Both the position numbers and the translations under genes were made by a program. Positions 27,552 through 37,560 of a stretch of DNA of 64,000 nt are shown piece after piece. The notes below the pieces were generated by a model. It was not told where the DNA came from. It did not search any database and saw only the letters and a program-made list of their open reading frames with translations. The DNA is taken from assembly GCF_004335085.1 (NCBI RefSeq), contig NZ_RQRS01000010.1, forward strand, positions 1-64,000, written 5' to 3'. The first letter of the stretch is position 1; every line of letters begins with the position of its first letter. Origin of the DNA: Pedobacter nototheniae. Its GTDB lineage: Bacteria; Bacteroidota; Bacteroidia; Sphingobacteriales; Sphingobacteriaceae.

Positions 27552-28736
27552 TTAGTTTCCTAATTGTTTTACAGCGATATAAGCCATTAACCCCGTTGAT
27601 AGTTTAAGTGCATCTTCATCTACATCAAATTTTGGTGTATGCACGGAGTGCTGTGTATCTTTCGCTGCATTTCCAGTACCTAAGCGATAAAAACAAGCAT
27701 CAGTTACCTGCGAATAAAAAGAGAAATCTTCGGCAGCCATCCAAATATCTAGATCTATCACATTTTCTTTACCCAAAAAATCTTCGGCAAAGCTTCTGGC
27801 ATTTGCTGTTAATTTCTCTTCGTTAATTAAAAATGGATAACCTTTATGAATATCGAAATCACAACTTCCACCCATGCTCTCTGCCATACCTTCGGCCATT
27901 TTTTTCATGCGCACATGTGCCTCAGCACGCCAGTTTTCGTCAAGGGTTCTAAATGTACCTTCAATTTTAACTTCATTAGGAATGATATTAGTTGCGCCAT
28001 TTGCAATTACTTTACCGAAAGATAAAACTGACGGCAAACGAGGATCTGCATTGCGACTAACAATTTGCTGCAAGGCAATAATGATGTGCGAAGCAATTAC
28101 AACTGGATCGATATTTTGATGTGGTTGTGCGCCATGGCCACCTTTTCCGGTTACGGTAACATACAATTCATCAGTAGAAGCCATGTAAATACCTGATCTG
28201 AAACCAACCTTACCTGCGTCAATCAAAGGCATTACGTGTTGCCCAACAATAGCATCAGGTTTGGGATTTTCCAAAACACCTTCTTTAATCATAATGCTTG
28301 CTCCACCGGGCAACAACTCTTCTGCTGGCTGGAAAATTAATTTAATTGTTCCACCAAAATCATCCTTAAGCTGATTAAGAATATACGCAGTACCTAAAAG
28401 TGAAGAACTGTGTACATCATGGCCACAGGCATGCATTACGCCATGGTTTTTTGATCGATATGGTTTATCGTTTGCCTCATGTATAGGCAATGCATCCATA
28501 TCGGCACGTAAAGCAATTACTTTATCAGATGGTTTATTCCCTTTAATTAAGCCAACTACTCCTGTGTTGGCACAATCAGTATATTCAATACCCCATTTGC
28601 TTAATTTTTCTTTGATAAATAAAGAAGTTTCAAATTCTTTAAATGAAAGTTCGGGGTTGGAGTGTATATGGCGACGGTAACCTACAACATCATTAAAAAT
28701 GGTTTCGGCTAGGTCTTTAATTTTATCTTTGATCAT
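27552..28736 (-). CDS. M20 family amidohydrolase (N-acyl-amino-acid/hippurate hydrolase type)
   Basis: A 394-residue cytosolic protein. Metal-binding motifs are typical: ALRADMDALPIHE, MHACGHDVHSSSLLG, FQPAEELLPGGASIMI and QHVMPL. The late motif AAEDFSFYSQ and a GTG-containing C-terminus complete the fold. These enzymes release amino acids from N-acyl or related amide conjugates. The start overlaps the SPOR gene end by 14 bp, so they are cotranscribed. The exact substrate cannot be told. Confidence 0.92.
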   Translation of the reverse strand: MIKDKIKDLAETIFNDVVGYRRHIHSNPELSFKEFETSLFIKEKLSKWGIEYTDCANTGVVGLIKGNKPSDKVIALRADMDALPIHEANDKPYRSKNHGVMHACGHDVHSSSLLGTAYILNQLKDDFGGTIKLIFQPAEELLPGGASIMIKEGVLENPKPDAIVGQHVMPLIDAGKVGFRSGIYMASTDELYVTVTGKGGHGAQPHQNIDPVVIASHIIIALQQIVSRNADPRLPSVLSFGKVIANGATNIIPNEVKIEGTFRTLDENWRAEAHVRMKKMAEGMAESMGGSCDFDIHKGYPFLINEEKLTANARSFAEDFLGKENVIDLDIWMAAEDFSFYSQVTDACFYRLGTGNAAKDTQHSVHTPKFDVDEDALKLSTGLMAYIAVKQLGN

Positions 28737-29163
28737 CAGTAGTGGTATCTAAATTAGGTGCATTAATTTTTTCCCTGAAAATAAATAAGGTAGGGAAATT
28801 TGGTCTGAGTTCGTTCATTAATCGTTGCGCTTCAAGCTTTGTTCTAAAATCGCCAACGCGAACGTAATAATTGGGCTCTTTATAAATTATATAAGTATTA
28901 AGCTTTGGATAAAGGCTTTTAAACCTTGCCTGCTCATTAAAAACTTCTCGCCTATCCGAGCCATAAAAAATTTGAAGCCGGTAACCATACGAGGAAACAA
29001 TGGCTTTATTGGGCTTAACTTCGCCCGAAGATTTATAAACTTCTATCCTTTTGGCAATTAAACTATCAATCAAAGGATCCTTGATAACCGTTACTTCTCC
29101 CTTTTGAGCAAAAGAAATTTTTGAAAAAAATATACAAAGTATAAAAGTAAAAACTATCTTCAT
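28723..29163 (-). CDS. SPOR domain protein
   Basis: A 146-residue secreted protein with signal peptide MKIVFTFILCIFFSKISFAQ. The C-terminal SPOR domain is about residues 62-135 (YRLQIFYGSDRREVFNEQARF, YYVRVGDFRTKLEAQRLMNEL). SPOR domains bind glycan strands lacking stem peptides at division sites. It overlaps the start of the M20 gene, an odd pairing of wall-binding and amidohydrolase functions. Confidence 0.9.
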   Translation of the reverse strand: MKIVFTFILCIFFSKISFAQKGEVTVIKDPLIDSLIAKRIEVYKSSGEVKPNKAIVSSYGYRLQIFYGSDRREVFNEQARFKSLYPKLNTYIIYKEPNYYVRVGDFRTKLEAQRLMNELRPNFPTLFIFREKINAPNLDTTTDDQR

Positions 29164-29430
29164 GGTTAATTAACGTTCTAAGGCATAAACAGTATGACCG
29201 AAATCAATACAAAATTCGGCATTCTTTATGGCTATTACAAATTATATAGACAGGGCATTACTCAAAGTTGCCCAAAAACAGACCAATAACTATTATTAAA
29301 AAATAACCAGAAGTACACCAAAATAACCAACAAATAACCTCAACTTTAACCAACAACAAACTACAATAAGATTAAAATTTGGTCTTTTTAGATTGATTTT
29401 AATTTTATAATTGTGATTTTCATATAACCA

Positions 29431-30015
29431 ATGAACCTTTTAACGCAAAAATCTCATTCAGATAAAGAACTGCTTCTTTTATTGAAAGAAAACAACCAAG
29501 TTGCGCTTAAATATATCTATAACTCCTATTGGAAACAGCTTTACCTTACTGCTTTTAGCATTATTAAAGATGCACAACAATCTGAAGACATTGTTCAGGA
29601 TATTTTGCTTCAACTTTGGATTCGCAGAAATGAGGTAGAAATCGAATCGCTAAAATCCTACCTTTTCACTGCTGTTAAATACAAGGTTTTAACTTACATT
29701 AAATCAGCTGGTAATAGAAAAGTATTTTTAGAAGCTGATGAATTTGAAAAATTTGCCGGAACCACCGATTTAGGTGATCGCTTGGAGGAAATAGAAATTA
29801 ATATGCTTTTAGATAGAGGAATTTCTACTTTACCAGAGCGTTGTAAACAGGTTTTTATACTGAGCAGGAAAGAAAACTTAAATAATAAAGAAATTGCCGA
29901 AAGAATGGGAATTAGTCCTAAAACGGTCGAAAACCAAATTACAATAGCTTTAAGGCAACTAAAATTATCTATGAGTGATTATGTTCTAATTTTCACTATA
30001 ATTTTATTTTCATAA
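29431..30015 (+). CDS. ECF sigma factor of the FecI/Bacteroides-expansion type
   Basis: A 194-residue protein. Sigma-70 region 2 (YNSYWKQLYLTAFSIIKDAQQSEDIVQDILLQLW, cited in part) and region 4 (RCKQVFILSRKENLNNKEIA, MGISPKTVENQI) are clear. It is followed within 50 bp by a FecR-type anti-sigma and then by SusC/SusD. In the known systems, substrate binding at the receptor signals through FecR to free this sigma factor. The 267-bp region upstream is AT-rich and contains no gene I can see. Confidence 0.92.
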   Translation: MNLLTQKSHSDKELLLLLKENNQVALKYIYNSYWKQLYLTAFSIIKDAQQSEDIVQDILLQLWIRRNEVEIESLKSYLFTAVKYKVLTYIKSAGNRKVFLEADEFEKFAGTTDLGDRLEEIEINMLLDRGISTLPERCKQVFILSRKENLNNKEIAERMGISPKTVENQITIALRQLKLSMSDYVLIFTIILFS

Positions 30016-30065
30016 ATATTTCATAATCCTTTGGGGGTAAGTGTGCTGTAATTAGACTTACCTAT

Positions 30066-31238
30066 ATGAATGTTCCAAAAACAGATCAAGAATTTAGAGA
30101 ACTTGCACGTAAATGCGAACTTGGTATAGCTACAGAAGCTGAGCAAAAAGCATTTGACGCTGCCTACGATGAGTTATCTTTAAGATACAAGGATTGGAAC
30201 CCCAAATTAATGGGCGATGAAGATTCTGTTAAGCAAGATATTTTTGCCCGATTGGAGCAAAACATTGCCAAGCACGAATCAAACAAAAAAAGGTTATGGT
30301 TTTATAAATACGCAGCAGCCTTTGCAATTTTATTTTCTGTGGGCTTAATATTTTATGCTCAAAACCATAAAAATAAATCTGTTGATCAAATTGTTTCTAA
30401 GAAAACAATAAAAGAGGATCAAAATCATAATAAAGCTTACTTAACACTAGCAAATGGCTCTAAAATATCATTAACGGATGCCGCCAATGGTAAAATTTTG
30501 CAAGAGGCTGGTATTTCTGTTTCCAAAACTAACGATGGACAAGTTGTTTACCGTGTTTTGGGTAGTGATGATTATGATGAAAAGCCAACAATAAATACAA
30601 TTTCTACTCCCGTTGGGGGCCAATATTTAGTGGTTTTACCTGATAATAGTAAGGCATGGTTAAATGCTTCATCTTCTATTACCTTCCCAACTAAATTTGT
30701 AAAAAAAGACCGAAATGTTACCGCCACTGGCGAAGTATATTTTGAAGTTTTTAAAGATGCAAATCACCCTTTTAAGGTCGAATCTGGCGAGGCTGTAGTT
30801 TCTGTTTTAGGTACACATTTTAATATTATGAATTACGATGATGAACCAAGCACGCAAGTTACGCTAATGGAGGGTTCGGTAAAACTAAATTTAGGAGAGG
30901 TTTCACAACTTATAAAACCAGGAGAACAGGCTTATTTTATGCGTAATACCGACAAAATTATGCTTAAAACAATGGATACAGATGACGTTATAGGCTGGAA
31001 AAACGGCTATTTCAATTTTGATAATACCCCTATCGATCAGGTAATGAGAGAAATTAAAAGGTGGTATGATGTTGATGTAACTTACGAAGGACCAAAACCA
31101 AAAATATCAATTACCGCAATGATTTCGAGAAGTAATAAAATCGATAAAATACTCGATTTGATAAAGAAATCTGGAGGAATTGATTTCCAAATAAACAACA
31201 AACTAATTACAGTTAAAAAAACAAATGGAGGAAACTAA
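30066..31238 (+). CDS. FecR-family anti-sigma factor
   Basis: A 390-residue inner-membrane protein. A cytoplasmic N-terminal part of about 78 residues is followed by one membrane helix (LWFYKYAAAFAILFSVGLIF). The periplasmic FecR domain follows (STPVGGQYLVVLPDNSKAWL, GEVYFEVFKDANHPFKVESG, VLGTHFNIMNY). DUF4974 forms the end (FDNTPIDQVMREIKRWYDV). It transmits the state of the receptor at 31400 to the sigma factor. It has the full family length. Confidence 0.93.
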   Translation: MNVPKTDQEFRELARKCELGIATEAEQKAFDAAYDELSLRYKDWNPKLMGDEDSVKQDIFARLEQNIAKHESNKKRLWFYKYAAAFAILFSVGLIFYAQNHKNKSVDQIVSKKTIKEDQNHNKAYLTLANGSKISLTDAANGKILQEAGISVSKTNDGQVVYRVLGSDDYDEKPTINTISTPVGGQYLVVLPDNSKAWLNASSSITFPTKFVKKDRNVTATGEVYFEVFKDANHPFKVESGEAVVSVLGTHFNIMNYDDEPSTQVTLMEGSVKLNLGEVSQLIKPGEQAYFMRNTDKIMLKTMDTDDVIGWKNGYFNFDNTPIDQVMREIKRWYDVDVTYEGPKPKISITAMISRSNKIDKILDLIKKSGGIDFQINNKLITVKKTNGGN

Positions 31239-31284
31239 ATGAAGAAATAAATACTCAGACTACTATTCGGGTTAACAAAAAATA

Positions 31285-31348
31285 ACCTTTCCAGATTGCA
31301 CTCCGGAAAGGTAAAAGTCCTGCTTGTCGGCAGGGTGAAGGGTTACCC
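31285..31348 (+). ncRNA. Three consecutive hairpins in the fecR-susC intercistronic region
   Basis: The mRNA between the genes (162 nt) holds acctttcc/ggaaaggt (31285-31292 with 31305-31312), cctgc/gcagg (31319-31323 with 31330-31334) and ggg/ccc (31340-31342 with 31346-31348). It is more GC-rich than its surroundings and lacks a T tract. It may be a processing or stability element, or a target of a regulator, between fecR and the receptor gene. Function is not known. Confidence 0.45.
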
Positions 31349-31399
31349 AGAAATCAAATTTGTGAATCAACTTACTTAATAAACCCAACAATCTAATAT

Positions 31400-34300
31400 A
31401 TGAATGATTTATCACATTCACTAAGGAGTTATATTGCTCTTTTTTATCCCACTATTCATAAAAAACCAGCCTTTTTAGGTATAAAAAAAGCCCTTTTGGT
31501 TATGAAATTAACAGGAATAATAATTTTGATGATTACCTTTCAGGCAAGTGCAACAAGCTTTGCCCAAAAGGTTAGTATCAGCAAAAAGAATACCGAACTA
31601 AAGGAGCTCTTCAAGGAAATCCACAATCAAACGGGCTATGATTTTATTTACAACAATGATGTTTTAAATTTTTCAAGCAATTTTGACGTAAACGTAAAAA
31701 ACAAAGAAGTATCTGATTTACTGAACGATATTTTCTTAAATAAGCCACTTTCTTTTTCAATTGAGGATAAAAACATAATTGTTAAGGTAAAAGAAAGATC
31801 CGATGTAAAACCTGATCGCATTATAACAGGAAGAGTTATAGGTAGCGGAGATAAACTACCATTACCTGGCGCTAGTATTAAGGTAAAAGGTACTACTAAA
31901 GCTGCATCAACAAACAATAATGGAGAGTTTTCCATTAAAGTAAATGATGGCGACGTTTTAGTATTCTCTATGTTAGGTTACATTACTCAGGAGATTAACA
32001 CCAACGGTAAAACTGCCATAAATGTTAGCTTGGTACAATCTGCAAGTAACTTAAATGAAGTGGTAATTACAGGTATTGGTGGTAACGTAGATAAAAGAAC
32101 ATTTACTGGTGCTACAACCAAAATATCTGTAAAAGATGCTGAATTGGGCGGTCTACCTGATCCAAGTAGAATGCTTGAAGGTAGAGTAGCTGGGGTAAGT
32201 GTACAAAATACTACTGGTACATTTGGTACTGCTCCTAAAATTAGAGTGCGTGGTGCAACTTCTATTTTAGGTAGCTCTAAACCTTTATGGGTTGTAGATG
32301 GTGCTATTTTAGAAGATGTTGCTGACGTTTCTGCTGATGATTTAGCCAGTGGTGATGCCATGACGTTAATAAGCTCGGCGGTAAGTGGATTAAATGCTAA
32401 TGATATAGAATCATTTCAAGTATTAAAGGATGGTTCAGCTACCTCTATATATGGTGCTAGAGCTAAAGCCGGTGTAATTGTAATTACTACTAAAAGAGGA
32501 CGTTCAGGATATAGTCAGCTTAATTATGTTTCCGAATTCACTTCAAGAGCCACACCTTCATACGATGGCTTTAATATTATGAACTCTCAAGAGCAGATGG
32601 GTTTCTATCAACAAATCTATCAAAGAGGTTGGTTAAATTTAGCTGATGTTTCTAACGCTTCAAATAGTGGTGTTTACGGTAAAATGTACCAGTTAATTAA
32701 CTCTGGTCAACTTTTAAATACAGAAGAAGCACGAAATGCATATTTGAGACAGGCAGAATATAGAAATACAGATTGGTTTGGAGAATTATTTAGTCCTAAT
32801 ATAATGCAAAACCATTCATTGAGTATTACATCAGGTACTGACAAATCTCAATACTATGCATCAGCAAGTGTTGTTTCTGATCCAGGATGGGCAAAGCAAT
32901 CGCAGGTTAAAAGATATACAGCCAATTTAAATGCAACCTATAATATTTCTGATAAACTTAAGATTAACATTCTTACATCAGGAAACTATAGAGCTCAAAA
33001 AGCGCCTGGTACTTTAGGTAGAACTACCAATCCAGTTACAGCTTTAGTGAGAAGAGATTTTGATATCAATCCTTACTTGTACGCTATGTTTACCTCCAGA
33101 ACTTTAGATCCAAATGAGAGCTATACTAGAAATTACGCGTCATTTAATATCATGAAAGAGTTAGAAAATAACTATATGGATATTAATGTTGCTGAAGTAA
33201 AATTTCAAGGTCAAGTAACTTGGAAAGTTTTAAAAAGCTTGGAATTAAATGCTTTTGGAAGTGTTAGATATCAGCAAACCTCACAACAGCATTATATTAA
33301 AGACGAATCAAATCAAGCTGAAGCTTATAGAGCGATGGGTACAACAATTATACGTAGTAACAATCCTTATTTGTATAAAGATCCAGCTAATCCATATGCT
33401 TTACCTGTAAGTATTTTGCCTGCAGGTGGTATTTATAATAGAACTGATTATAAAGCGCTTGTTAACGATTATCGTGTAAATGCCCGTTACAACAATACAT
33501 TTGCTGAAAAGCATGTTTTAAATGTAGAAGGTAGTGCTTCAGTTAATTCTATTGATAGAAACAACAACTGGTTTAGAGGTTGGGGCTTACAATATGGTTT
33601 AGGTGAAATTCCTTTTGTTGATTATCGCATATTTAAAAAAGCACAAGAAGGAAACTCTCAATACTATTCAGTAAGCAATACCAGAGGTAGAGAAATTGCC
33701 TTTTTTGGTAAAGCAGCTTATTCGTACGATGGTAAATATAGTTTGGAAGTTACAGGCAGGTACGAGGGATCTAATAGGTTAGGTAAAAGTACATCAGCAA
33801 GATGGGCTCCAACATGGTCTGTTGGTGGTTTGTGGAACGCAAGTGAAGAAGAATTCTTTAAAAAACTATCAACACCAATATCTACATTAACTTTTCGTGG
33901 CTCTTACAGCTTAATGGCTGATAGAGGACCATCTTATGTAACCAACTCTTTAGTGGTAATTGGTAGTTATAATCCATGGAGACCAAATGTTACCGATAAC
34001 GAAACTGGACTTCAAATTAACGATTTAGAAAATTCGCAATTAGGCTTTGAGAAACAGCACGAATTAAACCTCGGTATGAATTTTGGCTTGTTCCAAAACA
34101 GAATTAATGGTGATATTAATTATTACAGCAGAAAACAATTTGATTTAATTGGCCCTATAAATACTCAAGGCTTAGGTGGTCAGATTACTAAATATGGTAA
34201 TATAGCCAACATGAAATCTAGTGGTGTAGAAATTGCATTATCAGGTACAATTATAAAAACACCTAATTTTTCATGGACAGCTAATTTCAACTATACTCAT

Positions 34301-35056
34301 GCAACATCTGAAATAACAAATTTCTTGAATAGACAACGAGTTATTGATTTAATTACTGGTGTTAACCCAATATCTCAACAAGGATATCCGGCAAGAGCTT
34401 TATTCTCAATCCCGTTTGTAGGTTTACGTGAGGATGGATTACCTCAATTTACCAATGCAGATTATTCTACAACTGTTACAGGAATTAACTTTCAAAGTAG
34501 AGTAAATCTTGGTTATTTAAAGTATGAAGGCTCTATTGATCCTACGGATTTTGGTGGTTTCGGTAACGTATTTACCTATAAAGGATTTAGTTTTTCTCCT
34601 TACATTACTTACTCTTTTGGAAACGTGGTACGCTTAAATCCTGTTTTTAAAACAGCATATTCAGATTTAGATGCAACTACAAGAGAATATTTTGATGCAT
34701 GGAATGTTCCAGGTGATGAAAATAAAACAAATATTCCTGTGGTTTTAGACAATAGATATATCCGCAATAGCAGCCAATATGAATATGCCTACAACGCATA
34801 CAATTATTCTTCTGCTACCGTTGCTAAAGGTGATTTTATTAGATTAAAAGATATTTCTGTTGCTTACCAATTGCCGAAAGCATTTTTAGCACGTATAAAA
34901 GTAGCATCAGCAAGTTTAAGATTTAATGTATCAAATCTTTGGTTGATATATGCTGATAAAAAATTAAACGGACAAGATCCTGAATTTGCTAATACAGGTG
35001 GTGTTGCATTACCTCTAGCTAAGCAATATACTTTAACATTAAAATTAGGATTATAA
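31400..35056 (+). CDS. SusC/RagA-family TonB-linked outer-membrane receptor with STN domain
   Basis: A 1218-residue protein. An N-terminal extension and signal segment (about 35-56, ending TSFAQ) lead to an STN domain (about 60-130), the part that contacts FecR. A carboxypeptidase-regulatory-like domain follows (ITGRVIGSGDKLPLPGASI). The TonB plug holds KIRVRGATSILGSSKPLWV and NDIESFQVLKDGSATSIYGA, and the large barrel ends YTLTLKLGL. It imports an oligomer together with the SusD lipoprotein encoded 11 bp downstream. The metallohydrolase lipoprotein in the operon suggests a peptide-like substrate. Confidence 0.95.
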   Translation: MNDLSHSLRSYIALFYPTIHKKPAFLGIKKALLVMKLTGIIILMITFQASATSFAQKVSISKKNTELKELFKEIHNQTGYDFIYNNDVLNFSSNFDVNVKNKEVSDLLNDIFLNKPLSFSIEDKNIIVKVKERSDVKPDRIITGRVIGSGDKLPLPGASIKVKGTTKAASTNNNGEFSIKVNDGDVLVFSMLGYITQEINTNGKTAINVSLVQSASNLNEVVITGIGGNVDKRTFTGATTKISVKDAELGGLPDPSRMLEGRVAGVSVQNTTGTFGTAPKIRVRGATSILGSSKPLWVVDGAILEDVADVSADDLASGDAMTLISSAVSGLNANDIESFQVLKDGSATSIYGARAKAGVIVITTKRGRSGYSQLNYVSEFTSRATPSYDGFNIMNSQEQMGFYQQIYQRGWLNLADVSNASNSGVYGKMYQLINSGQLLNTEEARNAYLRQAEYRNTDWFGELFSPNIMQNHSLSITSGTDKSQYYASASVVSDPGWAKQSQVKRYTANLNATYNISDKLKINILTSGNYRAQKAPGTLGRTTNPVTALVRRDFDINPYLYAMFTSRTLDPNESYTRNYASFNIMKELENNYMDINVAEVKFQGQVTWKVLKSLELNAFGSVRYQQTSQQHYIKDESNQAEAYRAMGTTIIRSNNPYLYKDPANPYALPVSILPAGGIYNRTDYKALVNDYRVNARYNNTFAEKHVLNVEGSASVNSIDRNNNWFRGWGLQYGLGEIPFVDYRIFKKAQEGNSQYYSVSNTRGREIAFFGKAAYSYDGKYSLEVTGRYEGSNRLGKSTSARWAPTWSVGGLWNASEEEFFKKLSTPISTLTFRGSYSLMADRGPSYVTNSLVVIGSYNPWRPNVTDNETGLQINDLENSQLGFEKQHELNLGMNFGLFQNRINGDINYYSRKQFDLIGPINTQGLGGQITKYGNIANMKSSGVEIALSGTIIKTPNFSWTANFNYTHATSEITNFLNRQRVIDLITGVNPISQQGYPARALFSIPFVGLREDGLPQFTNADYSTTVTGINFQSRVNLGYLKYEGSIDPTDFGGFGNVFTYKGFSFSPYITYSFGNVVRLNPVFKTAYSDLDATTREYFDAWNVPGDENKTNIPVVLDNRYIRNSSQYEYAYNAYNYSSATVAKGDFIRLKDISVAYQLPKAFLARIKVASASLRFNVSNLWLIYADKKLNGQDPEFANTGGVALPLAKQYTLTLKLGL

Positions 35057-35067
35057 ATTATTTAATA

Positions 35068-36645
35068 ATGAAAAAGATTCATATATATATAGCAATGGCT
35101 ATAGTTGTATTATTTGCCTTTTCATCTTGTAAAAAATACTTGGATGAATTGCCAGATAACAGAGCCGAATTAAACAATGCAGATAAAATATCGCGATTAT
35201 TAGTTTCAGCATATCCGTATGGTTCATATGTTGTGCCTACAGAGTATTCATCAGATAATGTTGATGATTATGGACCCAATTTTTCAACTACAAGATTGTG
35301 GACTCAACTTTATAACTGGGAAGATGCTACTGAAACAGCCAATGATGGAATTGAAAGAATTTGGAGTGGTAGCTATAGTGCTATAGCTAGCGCAAATCAG
35401 GCCTTAACTGCCATAGAAGAGTTAGGTAGCCCTAGCAACTTAAATGCAGCAAAAGGCGAGGCTTTAATTGCTAGAGCTTATAACCATTTTATTTTGGTGA
35501 ATGTATTTGCACAACACTATTCTCCAACTACATCTGCAACTGATTTAGGAATTACTTACATGACTAAATCAGAAAACACACTTGATCCTAAATACACCAG
35601 AAATACGGTAAAAGAAGTGTACGAGTATATTTTAAAAGATATACAAGATGGTTTGCCTTTAATAAACGACGCATCGTATGCTAACGCAAATGTTGCTAAA
35701 TTTCACTTTAATAAGTCCGCAGCTAATGCTTTTGCAGCTCGAGTAAATTTATATATGGGCAAGTGGGCAGAAGCAATAAAATATGCTACTGCATCATTCG
35801 AAAACTCGCCAACAAGCTATGTAAGAGATTACAACAAAATTGCAGGCTTCTCAGCTTCATTCTCTAATATGGCACGCGAATATAATAGTAGCTCTATCAA
35901 GGCCAACTTATTAATCACACCAGCAACTTCTTCTATGGGAACTATTTTTGGTGCATACACAAGTAATAGCAGATTAGTACCAGGATTAGCACTTGCAAAT
36001 TTCGAAACAATCCAGGCAAAAGGTCCGTTTGGAACATTTACAACCACTGGTTACAGATTAAAAGCATTCTCTTATTCGGGAACCAGTAATAAAGTACTTT
36101 TCCCACATTTAAGCTATATTTTTGAAACTACAGATCCTGTGGCTAATACTGGTTTTTCTAAAGGAATATTTGCTCCATTTACTTTCGAAGAGGCTTTACT
36201 TACCCGTGCAGAGGCTAATATTCAATTAAAAAATTATCCTGCAGCCTTGGCTGATATGCAGTACTGGGGTAATTTTACCTACACGAGTACAACTTTACCT
36301 ACTTTAACAGAAGCCAACATAAACACTTGGGCTAACTCTTTAGCATATTACACGCCAACTGCACCTACCCCTAAGAAAAAGTTAAACCCTGAGTTTACAA
36401 TAGAGGCTGGAACTCAAGAAAACATGTTACATGCTGTTTTATTTATGAGAAGGATAGAAACTTATCATACGGGTTTAAGGTGGTTTGATATTAAAAGATA
36501 CGGTATTGAGGTTACCAGAAGGCTTACAACTGGTGCCGTAATTAATAGTGTTTATGATAATACTTTAACTGTAAAAGACCCTAGAAGAGCTATTCAATTG
36601 CCACAAGATGTAATTGCTGCTGGTTTAACTCCAAATCCAAGATAA
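35068..36645 (+). CDS. SusD/RagB-family substrate-binding lipoprotein
   Basis: A 525-residue lipoprotein (FAFSSCKKYLDELPDNRAEL). TPR-like helices (KGEALIARAYNHFILVNVFAQHY, cited in part) and the C-terminal EEALLTRAEANIQL and RRIETYHTGLRWFDIKRYG segments are characteristic. It caps the SusC barrel and captures substrate at the cell surface. It is two bases before the next gene, so the operon is tight. Confidence 0.94.
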   Translation: MKKIHIYIAMAIVVLFAFSSCKKYLDELPDNRAELNNADKISRLLVSAYPYGSYVVPTEYSSDNVDDYGPNFSTTRLWTQLYNWEDATETANDGIERIWSGSYSAIASANQALTAIEELGSPSNLNAAKGEALIARAYNHFILVNVFAQHYSPTTSATDLGITYMTKSENTLDPKYTRNTVKEVYEYILKDIQDGLPLINDASYANANVAKFHFNKSAANAFAARVNLYMGKWAEAIKYATASFENSPTSYVRDYNKIAGFSASFSNMAREYNSSSIKANLLITPATSSMGTIFGAYTSNSRLVPGLALANFETIQAKGPFGTFTTTGYRLKAFSYSGTSNKVLFPHLSYIFETTDPVANTGFSKGIFAPFTFEEALLTRAEANIQLKNYPAALADMQYWGNFTYTSTTLPTLTEANINTWANSLAYYTPTAPTPKKKLNPEFTIEAGTQENMLHAVLFMRRIETYHTGLRWFDIKRYGIEVTRRLTTGAVINSVYDNTLTVKDPRRAIQLPQDVIAAGLTPNPR

Positions 36646-36646
36646 T

Positions 36647-37549
36647 ATGAAAATTAAATATAACCTTATAGGCCTAGCTTTTTTAAGCATGATTTATGTA
36701 TCATGTAAAAAAGATAAACTAAGCGATCAAAGTGTTTTTATTGATTCTAAAACACAAAAAAATCCTTTAGATAATTATATCTATAACAATTATACGCTTC
36801 CTTACAATATTGATATTCTTTATAAATATATCGACAGGGAAACAGATTTAGTATACAATGTTGTGCCTGCAACGCATGATGCATCTATAAGAATGACTAA
36901 ATTGATATTGCAATACTGCTTGAAACCTTACGATGATATAACTGGAAGTCAGGCGTTTGTAAGAAGCTATTTTCCAAAACAAGTAATGTACATTGGATCT
37001 CAACCTGTTAGAAGTAATGGTACATTAATAAATGGAACAGCAGAAGGTGGCAAGAAAATTAATTTGTATAACCTGAATAATTTAGCAGCAAATTCTACCA
37101 GTATGGCTAATTTAACTTCTAGTTATTTTAAAACATTTCACCACGAATTTCAGCACATCTTAAATCAAACTAAACCATATCCTACTAGTTTTGAAATGAT
37201 TTCAGGTTTAGCTTACGTAGGTGATACCTGGAATACCGCATTTACATCTCCAACAACCTCAATTACTGCGGGATTTATTACTCCGTATGCATCTAGTGAA
37301 TCAGGAGAAGATTTCGCAGAACTATATTCTATCTATGTAACCAGAACTGCTGCCGAATATACTGCATATTTAAATCAAGCAGGAACTAGCGCTGCCGCTT
37401 TAGCTGGAATCGCTATTGTAAACACTAAAACGGAAATTGTTAAGACCTACATGAAGAATGAATTTGGTATTGATATGGATGCTTTAAGAGCTAATATACA
37501 AACTAGAGGGGCTGGCTTAGCTACATTTGATCAAACTACTCTACCTTAA
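36647..37549 (+). CDS. Substrate import-associated zinc metallohydrolase lipoprotein
   Basis: A 300-residue lipoprotein (IYVSCKKDKL). It carries a zinc protease motif HEFQH at 166-170, with a downstream E in SGEDFAELYSIYV as probable third ligand. The architecture matches the group named substrate import-associated zinc metallohydrolase lipoprotein, found next to SusC/SusD pairs. It would trim protein-derived substrate at the surface before uptake. It starts two bases after the SusD stop codon. Confidence 0.85.
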   Translation: MKIKYNLIGLAFLSMIYVSCKKDKLSDQSVFIDSKTQKNPLDNYIYNNYTLPYNIDILYKYIDRETDLVYNVVPATHDASIRMTKLILQYCLKPYDDITGSQAFVRSYFPKQVMYIGSQPVRSNGTLINGTAEGGKKINLYNLNNLAANSTSMANLTSSYFKTFHHEFQHILNQTKPYPTSFEMISGLAYVGDTWNTAFTSPTTSITAGFITPYASSESGEDFAELYSIYVTRTAAEYTAYLNQAGTSAAALAGIAIVNTKTEIVKTYMKNEFGIDMDALRANIQTRGAGLATFDQTTLP

Positions 37550-37560
37550 TTAAAAGAATT

